DNA of 37,002 bases. It comes from Bacteroidota bacterium. Its GTDB lineage: Bacteria > Bacteroidota > Ignavibacteria > Ignavibacteriales > Ignavibacteriaceae. Shown piece by piece: positions 8,821 through 15,775 of this stretch; positions within the stretch are counted from its first letter, which is position 1, and the number at the start of each line of letters is the position of its first letter. The DNA is taken from positions 1-37,002 of the forward strand of contig JAKIZM010000035.1 in the NCBI GenBank assembly GCA_022708025.1. The letters are read 5' to 3'. The notes under the pieces are model-generated. The model saw only the letters and a list, made by a program, of their open reading frames with translations. It did not search any database and had not been told where the DNA came from. Position numbers and translations under genes: made by a program.

Positions 8821-9240
8821 ATGAATAAAAACACCAAAACTATTTTAATAATTCTTTTAACTTTTACTGCTTTATCCTGTTCAAAAGAAAGTTATTATAC
8901 ACCGGAATCTGTTATCGAAGCGAATGCTAAATATATGAATGAAGAAAATTTTGACGGAGTTATGAATACTATTCATAAAGAAAGTCCCGATTATCCGGCA
9001 ACTGAAGCAATGATAAAGAAAATTTTTGAGGTTTATGATCTAAGCTATAAAACTGTAAGTATGAGAGTTATTGAAGAAACTGATACTGAAGCTAAAGTTC
9101 AGTTTGAACAAATTACTACCAAACTTGCCGGACCGGAGTTTAGAAATAATGAGATAAGCGGAATACATACATTAAAAAAAGATGGTGATTCCTGGAAAAT
9201 ATATTCAACTCAGGTAAATGATGTTAAATATGTTGATTGA
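8821..9240 (+). CDS. Small lipoprotein, NTF2/DUF4440-like fold likely
   Basis: The 139-residue product has a lipoprotein signal (NTKTILIILLTFTALSC, Cys20), so it should be lipidated and anchored in the periplasm or outer membrane. The rest (about 115 residues: helices YTPESVIEANAKYMNEENFD, then alternating strands ending SWKIYSTQVNDVKY) has the helix-then-sheet pattern of NTF2-like domains, where a W-K-I strand near the end is usual. No catalytic residue can be assigned. It starts 12 bp after kbl and is probably on the same transcript, though a link to threonine metabolism is not evident. It stops at TGA, showing that TGA is a stop codon in this organism. Confidence 0.6.
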   Translation: MNKNTKTILIILLTFTALSCSKESYYTPESVIEANAKYMNEENFDGVMNTIHKESPDYPATEAMIKKIFEVYDLSYKTVSMRVIEETDTEAKVQFEQITTKLAGPEFRNNEISGIHTLKKDGDSWKIYSTQVNDVKYVD

Positions 9241-9649
9241 AACTAAGATAATTCCTGTGTCACGCTGAGTTTATCGAAGCGTGACCTACTGAGAAGTATT
9301 TTATAAATAATAAGACGATATTTCTACGCTATAGAACAGACAATGAATCTTAGTAATAATGCCGTCTTCGACAAGCTCAGACTGACAGATAATAAATATC
9401 AGAGCTGTGAAAAGAAATTGGTCATATTTCTAGTTCGCTCTGTATGATTATTCGGTTGCACCGAAAGCTTATGATTTTTTAACAGTCATTCTGACGAAAG
9501 TCAGAATCTTATAAGTAGAATTTATTTTTACAAACTCCAGAATAGTCACTCTTCGACTCGGCTCAGAGTGACAAATGGTAAAAATTCGAAAATAAATTAA
9601 TATCAATTTGAAAAAGGATAACTAGCTTTATAAATTATATTAAAGAACT
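9241..9649. repeat. Intergenic region with four palindromic repeat units
   Basis: This 409-bp gap contains several dyads and no gene. GTCACGC/GCGTGAC pairs at 9259-9265 and 9279-9285; ATTCTGAC/GTCAGAAT at 9488-9495 and 9500-9507; GTCACTCT/AGAGTGAC at 9545-9552 and 9565-9572; a related CTTCGACAAGCTCAGACTGAC unit lies near 9365-9385. The units are of the GTCA...TGAC kind repeated at 34415-34606. The first, just after the lipoprotein stop, may also act as a terminator. Confidence 0.75.
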
Positions 9650-10159
9650 ATGAACAATAAAATAGAAATTCATAAAGGCGATATAACAAAATTAAAAGTT
9701 GATACGATAGTAAACGCAGCTAACACATCATTGCTTGGCGGCGGCGGAGTTGATGGTGCAATTCATCGTGCTGCAGGTCCGGAATTGCTTGAGTTTAACA
9801 GAAAACTTGGCGGCTGCAGAACCGGTGAAGCAAAAATGTCGCCCGGATTTAATTTACCCGCTAAATTTATTATTCATACTGTGGGGCCAATCTGGAATGG
9901 CGGGAAGAATAATGAAGATCAACTATTAGAAAACTGTTATAATAATTCGTTAAAAATTGCTGCTGAAAATAATATTAAGACAATCGCGTTCCCTGCTATC
10001 TCAACCGGTATTTATGGCTTTCCTTTGGAAAGAGCAACAAAAATTGCAGTCAAAACAGTTAAACAATTTCTCAAAGAAGAAAGCTCAATAGAAAAAGTAA
10101 TTTTCGTCTGTTTTAGCGAGCACGATTATAATGTTTATAAAGAAGTGGCAAATTTATAA
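9650..10159 (+). CDS. Macro-domain protein, O-acetyl-ADP-ribose deacetylase type
   Basis: The 169-residue protein is a single macro domain. [20 protein letters not shown] (residues 7-26), [14 protein letters not shown] and the phosphate-binding loop [10 protein letters not shown] near residue 117 are those of the YmdB/MacroD group, which binds ADP-ribose and removes O-acetyl or protein-linked ADP-ribose groups in the cytoplasm. Asn19 and the aspartate in GGVDGAIH match residues used for catalysis in this group. It stands alone: palindromic repeats lie upstream and a convergent Omp85 gene downstream, with a 10-bp hairpin in between. No strong ribosome site precedes the ATG. Confidence 0.88.
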   Translation: MNNKIEIHKGDITKLKVDTIVNAANTSLLGGGGVDGAIHRAAGPELLEFNRKLGGCRTGEAKMSPGFNLPAKFIIHTVGPIWNGGKNNEDQLLENCYNNSLKIAAENNIKTIAFPAISTGIYGFPLERATKIAVKTVKQFLKEESSIEKVIFVCFSEHDYNVYKEVANL

Positions 10160-10198
10160 TAGTTGTTTTTCTGGGGAATATTTTAACTGTTTACCAAA

Positions 10199-10230
10199 CA
10201 TAACTTTTGTGCTCAATTCAAAAAGTTATG
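10199..10230. terminator. Probable bidirectional terminator hairpin
   Basis: CATAACTTTT (10199-10208) and AAAAGTTATG (10221-10230) form a perfect 10-bp inverted repeat with a 12-base loop, placed between the convergent macro-domain and Omp85 genes. The stem is AT-rich and the T-tracts are weak, so termination strength is uncertain. Confidence 0.5.
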
Positions 10231-10280
10231 CTAAAACTCTGAAGACACCTTAACAGAAAAATCACTAAGATTATTTTTAA

Positions 10281-11411
10281 TTAATATATATGACCGAAGT
10301 TCAGATAGAATCCAATTTCATTCTTGTAAAAACCTGCATCAGCTCGAACAATAAAATTATCCATATACAATCTAAGTCCGATAACAGGATTAATTATCCA
10401 GTCTATTGTATTCTTTGGGTATAAATCTTTATTTGCACCATAACCAATATCAACTCCGCCGATTAAACCAAAACGCCACCAAAAGCAATATCTTAATTCG
10501 ATGTTTGAAAGAAATACTTTTGTTAATCTGAATTTATCCACTGGAACACCACGCAGAGTATTGTTCCCTCCAACAGGTATAGTAAGAAATGGTGAGGAAC
10601 CGGATTCAGGAATTAAGATCTGCTCCATTACTCTGCCGGCAAAAATAAGATTCCTGAAAAATATTTCCTGAAAATAACGGGTAATAAATGCCTGTCTGAA
10701 AAAAGAATTTCGATTACTAAAAACATCCGGAGCATATTCAAGCTCCATTTCTAAAACATACCCGTTTGAAGGATTGATATAACTGTTTCTTGTATCCCAT
10801 TTGCAATTTAAGTTTGTTGATAAATATTTTATTGAAGGAATTTCATTGAAAGGATTTTTAATTTCTTCAGAAGAACTTATCCTGATATCTCTTTCATAAT
10901 TATATGTAGATAATGAAATAAATTTTAGCCCAATAAATCCTGTCAGATTTTTTCCGAATGCATGATTTACCAGAATTCTTGAATCAATAAATTCATATAT
11001 ACATTTATCTTCGTATTCTACTGAAGTTTGTTTATCAGAGGTTGGTCCTAAATCAAAATAATAAAGATCATAGTTTTTCCATTTATCATACTCAACCATT
11101 ATATCCAATGCAAATGGGAATTCGGTTCCCTGCCGGCTTTCAAAATCAGGAGCAGAGAAAACAAACTTATACCATTGTTCACCACCGGAACTATTAAAAA
11201 GCAAGACATCAAAGCTTTCCTCTGTTTTAAACTGATCATAAAAGAAGGTTTTTACACCATAGCCTAATTTTGTATCAGTATCGTAGCTCAAAATAGGCAG
11301 AACTTCAATACCTGCACGATCGGATGAATCTGATTGAGCAAATAAATTAAGTGATAAATTGCAGTTAAAAGAAATTATCGTTGATAATATTTTAATTATT
11401 AATGACTTCAA
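10281..11411 (-). CDS. Omp85/surface-antigen D15 barrel protein without POTRA domains
   Basis: This 376-residue outer-membrane protein has an N-terminal signal peptide (IIKILSTIISF...LFAQ) followed directly by a BamA-type barrel. Recognisable parts are the WDTRNSYINPSNGYVLEMEL strand pair near residue 205 and the lid-loop motif GGNNTLRGVPVDKF near 285, equivalent to the VRGF/Y motif of BamA and TamA. No POTRA repeats fit in the 20-residue linker, so it is probably not the central BamA; barrel-only members exist but their roles are unknown. Initiation is at a TTG (11409-11411) with an AGGAG site nine bases upstream. It is last in the minus-strand run that starts with the T9SS nucleotidase. Confidence 0.75.
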   Translation of the reverse strand: MKSLIIKILSTIISFNCNLSLNLFAQSDSSDRAGIEVLPILSYDTDTKLGYGVKTFFYDQFKTEESFDVLLFNSSGGEQWYKFVFSAPDFESRQGTEFPFALDIMVEYDKWKNYDLYYFDLGPTSDKQTSVEYEDKCIYEFIDSRILVNHAFGKNLTGFIGLKFISLSTYNYERDIRISSSEEIKNPFNEIPSIKYLSTNLNCKWDTRNSYINPSNGYVLEMELEYAPDVFSNRNSFFRQAFITRYFQEIFFRNLIFAGRVMEQILIPESGSSPFLTIPVGGNNTLRGVPVDKFRLTKVFLSNIELRYCFWWRFGLIGGVDIGYGANKDLYPKNTIDWIINPVIGLRLYMDNFIVRADAGFYKNEIGFYLNFGHIY

Positions 11412-11541
11412 GATATTTCTCTCCTATTATATTGACCTCAATAGAAAAGATTTAAATAATTATCTTCGGCATTATAATTAATTCACCGGTTAACAAATCA
11501 TTAAATGAAACTATACTTTCCCAATCACTTTTGCCATCCAT

Positions 11542-12471
11542 TTATAATTGAAAATCAAATTGAACTGAAGGTAAAAAATACATTTGTTTTGAATGTGTTG
11601 CCAACACCTCATAATTCATTTTTGCTGATAATAAAATTCTGATCTGTCTGTGCAGACTAATACTAATACCCGGATTTAAATAAATGAATCCGGTTAACAT
11701 ATCAGATCTTTTATCCACTTTTGTGTAACTTCCTAAAAAAGGAAATATAGGATATGAAGTTGATCCTGGTTCAAAGCCTAAAAGATTTTGTGTGTAAAAT
11801 CCACCTATAACGAACCAATTAAAAAAACTCGAGTCATACGAAGAATTTATAGTCAAAGTTCCGAACGGATTGATATTTGTAGAGTTTCCTCTATCACCGT
11901 AAATCCCCCAGTCTTCATCTACCCCGAACATTGAGGTAGTTTTCGTATGAACAATTGTAATTGCTGAATAATCATAGGTTTGAATTGTAATTCCAATGTC
12001 TAATCTAACTATCGGTTTAATTGTATGGCTGTGGAATCCAATTCCTACGTTTCCGCCAAGTAAGCTTGTTTGTTCGCCACTTGAATAGTTAAATCCGCCA
12101 AAAACTGAAAAACCTTTAGTTACTTTAAAATCAACATCTAATCCAAGTGTGTAATCGGATAGATACCAGGATAGATTGTTTTTTTTCGCACGGTATGTAG
12201 AGTCATTACTAAGACGAAAACTGGAATTGTACCGGTCAACCGTTCTGCCGGTAATAACAGAACTATTGGTGTTAACAGAAATTCTTGGAGTTATAGTAAT
12301 ATCACCAACATCCTTGTTTATGTTAACATGAGTCGGCGGAGGACAAATTGGAGCCGTAACCTCAACATCACCAAGATAAATAGTTTCTTCGACTGTCATA
12401 CAACCAAAAAAAAGAAAAAGCTGACTTGCAATAATTCCTATACTGATAATATTTAAATATTTCTTTAACAT
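11542..12471 (-). CDS. Lipoprotein with C-terminal beta-barrel-like domain (paralogue of the broken gene at 31303)
   Basis: The 309-residue product begins with a lipoprotein signal (IIASQLFLFFGC, Cys24) and the segment YLGDVEVTAPICPPPTHVNI, then a long series of amphipathic strands ending SVQFDFQL, a typical outer-membrane end. It is clearly related to the interrupted gene at 31303-32286, which has YLQDVEVKAPINQSPVHI and a matching FALFGGLNYASG block (here FSVFGGFNYSSG). It probably resides in the outer membrane; its function is unknown. A GGAGG site precedes the ATG by six bases. It follows the 35-residue membrane peptide gene by 99 bp. Confidence 0.6.
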   Translation of the reverse strand: MLKKYLNIISIGIIASQLFLFFGCMTVEETIYLGDVEVTAPICPPPTHVNINKDVGDITITPRISVNTNSSVITGRTVDRYNSSFRLSNDSTYRAKKNNLSWYLSDYTLGLDVDFKVTKGFSVFGGFNYSSGEQTSLLGGNVGIGFHSHTIKPIVRLDIGITIQTYDYSAITIVHTKTTSMFGVDEDWGIYGDRGNSTNINPFGTLTINSSYDSSFFNWFVIGGFYTQNLLGFEPGSTSYPIFPFLGSYTKVDKRSDMLTGFIYLNPGISISLHRQIRILLSAKMNYEVLATHSKQMYFLPSVQFDFQL

Positions 12472-12570
12472 AAATCCTCCATAATTATTGACGAATAATT
12501 AACCCGCCTTAATAAGCAGCTTTGTTTATTTTAATTTAAGTAAAATTGTCATTTTGCTTTTAATATAATT

Positions 12571-12678
12571 TTAAACTTTTATATCGAAAATATATCCTAA
12601 CAAAAAAATGAGCATCATTAATAAAGATATATACATCATTAAATACAGTGAATTGTCCTTTTGCTTTTCACTTTGCAT
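12571..12678 (-). CDS. 35-residue single-pass membrane peptide
   Basis: A short minus-strand frame encodes a charged N-terminus (MQSEKQKDNS), one hydrophobic helix of about 21 residues (LYLMMYISLLMMLIFLLGYI) and a short tail FDIKV. A GGAGG sequence lies nine bases upstream of the ATG at 12678; the in-frame ATG at 12687 touches that site, so the inner start is preferred. It begins 22 bp after the stop of the T9SS propeller gene on the same strand, so it is probably translated from the same mRNA. No family is recognised. Confidence 0.55.
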   Translation of the reverse strand: MQSEKQKDNSLYLMMYISLLMMLIFLLGYIFDIKV

Positions 12679-12700
12679 TTTTTCCATCCTCCAAGGTTAA

Positions 12701-13954
12701 TTATTTAGTTAACAACATTTTCTTTGTTTCAACGAATGAACCTGCCCGTAATTGATAGAAGTATACTCCGCTTGAGAGATTCTGACCTCCGTCAGAATGA
12801 CCGTTGAATTCAACCTCATAACTTCCGGCAGGTTTGTATTCATTGACTAGTGTTGCAACTTCATTCCCAAGAACATCATATATTCTTAAAGTTTGATAAC
12901 TGCCTACTGGCGACTGCCAACTGATCTTTGTTGTTGGATTGAATGGGTTGGGGTAGTTTTGAAATAATGAAAAACCTGTAGCTAAATAACTTTTCTCTGA
13001 GTTAATTGAGACAATGGGACTTGATGTAATAAATACGCCACTATCAGATCCAGCATAAACATATCCATTGGAACTTCCGCAAAATGCATTAACATAAAAA
13101 TTCTTCAGTCCGTTATTGATAATATTCCAGTTATTTCCATTATCCGTTGATAAAAAAATTCCTTCTCCTCTGCTGCCTGCAAAAATATTTTGACCATTTA
13201 AAATAAATATGACACCTACCCAAACTTGAGAGATCGATAGGACTTGATCCCAGTTAATTCCCCAGTCGGTGGAATTGTAAACTCCACCCGTGACGCCAAC
13301 GAATAATTTTTCTGTTTCAGAAATAGCCAAACCCACAATTTGATTTTGATTTAATCTCTCATTGATTGAAGCCCAGCTATCACCTTTATCAGTAGAAATA
13401 AAAGGTCCATAATTAAATGTACCTGCTACGATCGTGCTATCATCATAAATTTTTATAACCCAAACAAAACAACTGTCCAAACCAGAGAATGACCAGTTGG
13501 CACCAAAGTTAAACGAACGATAAATACCAGAGTAAGTTCCCGTAAAAGTAAGACCGTTGTTATTTACAGCTAAAGATTGATAATTGCCGGCTGGAATGCC
13601 TAGATTGAATTGAATCCAGGAAAGACCCTCATCAGAAGACCTAAATAATCCTGAAGATGAAGAAATATAAATAATATCATTTGAATCAATTGCCATATAG
13701 GAAATTATACTATTAATAAATAAAGAATCGCTACAGTTTAACCAGGTTTCACCCATATCAGTAGACTTATATACCCCACTTTGATTCGTTCCGGCAAAAA
13801 TGTTGCCATTACTTGTTGAGCCAACAGCAAATACATTGAGATAATCACCAAAATTATTTTTAGGACCGTTAGTTAATTTCCAGCTAATCTCTTGCGGGAA
13901 TGAAAATCCTTTTAAAAGAATTACTAGAGAAATTCCGAGTAATATATTTTTCAT
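12701..13954 (-). CDS. T9SS-secreted beta-propeller (BNR/sortilin-like repeats) protein
   Basis: This 417-residue protein has a signal peptide (NILLGISLVILLKGFSFPQ), about seven propeller repeats with the hallmark STDxGxxW (for example KSTDMGETW, STDKGDSW, STDNGNNW), and a type A sorting domain from about residue 331 (NYPNPFNPTTKISWQSPVGS...). The sorting domain sends it through the outer membrane by the type IX system and is removed on the surface. Repeats of this kind often bind glycans or proteins, or are found in sialidases; no catalytic residues are seen. Within the sorting domain, GHSDGGQNL is encoded by a palindromic repeat not present in most sister domains. GGAGG precedes the start. 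Third in line after two other cargo genes and 22 bp from its neighbour. Confidence 0.8.
   Translation of the reverse strand: MKNILLGISLVILLKGFSFPQEISWKLTNGPKNNFGDYLNVFAVGSTSNGNIFAGTNQSGVYKSTDMGETWLNCSDSLFINSIISYMAIDSNDIIYISSSSGLFRSSDEGLSWIQFNLGIPAGNYQSLAVNNNGLTFTGTYSGIYRSFNFGANWSFSGLDSCFVWVIKIYDDSTIVAGTFNYGPFISTDKGDSWASINERLNQNQIVGLAISETEKLFVGVTGGVYNSTDWGINWDQVLSISQVWVGVIFILNGQNIFAGSRGEGIFLSTDNGNNWNIINNGLKNFYVNAFCGSSNGYVYAGSDSGVFITSSPIVSINSEKSYLATGFSLFQNYPNPFNPTTKISWQSPVGSYQTLRIYDVLGNEVATLVNEYKPAGSYEVEFNGHSDGGQNLSSGVYFYQLRAGSFVETKKMLLTK
12779..12798. repeat. 20-bp palindrome inside a T9SS sorting domain
   Basis: ATTCTGAC (12779-12786), a four-base loop CTCC, and GTCAGAAT (12791-12798) form a perfect stem within the coding sequence. 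It encodes the extra residues GHSDGGQN between EVEF and SSGVYFYQ. The same arms with a TTTC/GAAA loop occur at 9488-9507 and 34415-34434 outside genes. Confidence 0.85.
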
Positions 13955-13976
13955 CTTTGCCTCCTAAAGAGATTTA

Positions 13977-15707
13977 TTATCTTAATAACATCATCTTCTT
14001 GATTTCACTAAAGCTGCCAACCTGTAATTTGTAGAAATAAACTCCGCTTGAATATTTACTTGCATCCCATTCAACTTCATAACTTCCGGCAGGTTTGTAT
14101 TCATCAACAAGTGTTGCAACTTCATTTCCAAGAACATCATATATTTTTAAAGTTTGATGACTGCCTACTGGCGACTGCCAACTAATTATCGTGCTTGGAT
14201 TAAATGGGTTGGGGTAGTTTTGATTCAGAATAAATGCTTGTGGAATATTTTCTGTTTCTGATTCTTCGACAGATACAACTGAAAGAGTGTCGAAATTGCT
14301 ATTGTAAAGTTTTTTTGATGTTACGGCAGAAACTCTTCCTTCAGTAATTGAACTAAGAGCGCTAGTTCCCTGACCAACACTATAGGCTACGAATATTTCA
14401 TATTCTTCATCTGTGTCAAGTTCAAAGGGACCAATGTTTTGCATTTGTCTTTTATCACCAGCAAATGTACTAATCCATCCATAATTTGTAACCGGATCCC
14501 CCGAATACCAGAAATAAGGATTAACTTCGGAACAATTTACACCACCGCGAACCTGTCCGTAAGTCCAATTGCAAGGATCAGGGAGTTGACCAATTCTATT
14601 TAACCCTAACATATAATTCCGGGCTTCGAATGCAATAATTGGATCCATAAGGTTAGGATCACCGTTAATATATTCAATAGAAGAAGAAAGAGTCTGATTT
14701 TTAGCACCGGGATAAATTGTTACACCAATTTCCTGTCCGTGATGTACAAACGCAGTATCGAGTGGTGTATCAATTCCTTCATCGTAAATTCCATTCCCAT
14801 TATTATCTACAAAGGTTTCACCTGGAATATAAACTCTTGGACCTTCAAGAAAACTTTGGAAAAATGAAGGGGGATTATTTCCGTAGAGTGGATCTGCACC
14901 GTCGTTATAAGTAAAGCCGCTTTGCAAAAGTGTATCACATCCAACAAGGTCATCCTGAGCGCCTCCTAAATCAGGGTCATCCCAAACTCCGAAATAAACC
15001 TCATTCATTGTGTCCGCAACCATACCAGTGTTTTTTATTCTGTACCGAATGAAAATGATATCTTTCAGTTCATCAACACTTGAATACACAAATACTGTTT
15101 GTCGTATTTCAATGCCTTGTGGTTCTACAGTATTCCATCTTCTTTGGCTGGAGGGAACACCATCGTGGTAAACACACCATAAAGTTTCATCTCCTAAGAT
15201 GTCAGGCCGATCTTCCCAGGAATCCCATTGACCATTCATTGGTTCACCATTAGGTCCTACTTTATCTTCAGGTACATAAATACCATTTTCATCTCCGTCA
15301 TAAAAATCTGCACCAAGAGTAACAGCATCACTCCAGTCCTGCCAGCTTTGACCAAAGGGAGGATCATCACTTCTTAGCTTATACAATTGAGCATCTGGAT
15401 TATATGGATTTCCAAATGTTCCCTGTAAATAATCTTCGACAAGAGAAGCAGATGCAACTGCATTCGCCCAAAGCTGTCCGTTGCTGTAACCGCTTAAGAA
15501 AAATCCACCGGAAAAAAGAAAAACATTTCCTGCAAACTGTCCTCCAGAACCATTAGGCGGAACATTAACAGCTGCCAGTACACCTCTTCCGTTCAATGGC
15601 ATATATACATTATTAATATCTAATGCATAGGCATCACCCATTTTCTGGGGAAACAAATCTGTTGAACAGCAAAGAACTGCAACAATTGATAAAATTTTCA
15701 GTCTCAT
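13977..15707 (-). CDS. T9SS-secreted protein of unknown fold, with calcium-binding-like loops
   Basis: The best start is the ATG at 15707 (GGAGG five bases upstream), giving 576 residues and the signal peptide MRLKILSIVAVLCCSTDLFP; an in-frame ATG at 15740 has no ribosome site. The passenger (about 20-490) is not assigned to a family. It is rich in Asp, Gly and aromatic residues and contains DGDENGIYVPED and DNNGNGIYDEG, which resemble calcium-binding DxDxDG loops of secreted proteins. The type A sorting domain covers about 496-576. It lies between the two propeller-type cargo genes in the same minus-strand run. Cell-surface or extracellular location is expected; role unknown. Confidence 0.7.
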   Translation of the reverse strand: MRLKILSIVAVLCCSTDLFPQKMGDAYALDINNVYMPLNGRGVLAAVNVPPNGSGGQFAGNVFLFSGGFFLSGYSNGQLWANAVASASLVEDYLQGTFGNPYNPDAQLYKLRSDDPPFGQSWQDWSDAVTLGADFYDGDENGIYVPEDKVGPNGEPMNGQWDSWEDRPDILGDETLWCVYHDGVPSSQRRWNTVEPQGIEIRQTVFVYSSVDELKDIIFIRYRIKNTGMVADTMNEVYFGVWDDPDLGGAQDDLVGCDTLLQSGFTYNDGADPLYGNNPPSFFQSFLEGPRVYIPGETFVDNNGNGIYDEGIDTPLDTAFVHHGQEIGVTIYPGAKNQTLSSSIEYINGDPNLMDPIIAFEARNYMLGLNRIGQLPDPCNWTYGQVRGGVNCSEVNPYFWYSGDPVTNYGWISTFAGDKRQMQNIGPFELDTDEEYEIFVAYSVGQGTSALSSITEGRVSAVTSKKLYNSNFDTLSVVSVEESETENIPQAFILNQNYPNPFNPSTIISWQSPVGSHQTLKIYDVLGNEVATLVDEYKPAGSYEVEWDASKYSSGVYFYKLQVGSFSEIKKMMLLR

Positions 15708-15775
15708 TGTAACCTCCGATAAATATTTTATTTTAAACATAAATGACTATCATAATGACAGTCCAAATAAATTTT

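Noticed and set aside
9241..9649. A tRNA or structured RNA gene in the palindrome-rich gap
   Set aside because: The stems are simple dispersed dyads; no acceptor, T-loop or anticodon arrangement can be drawn.
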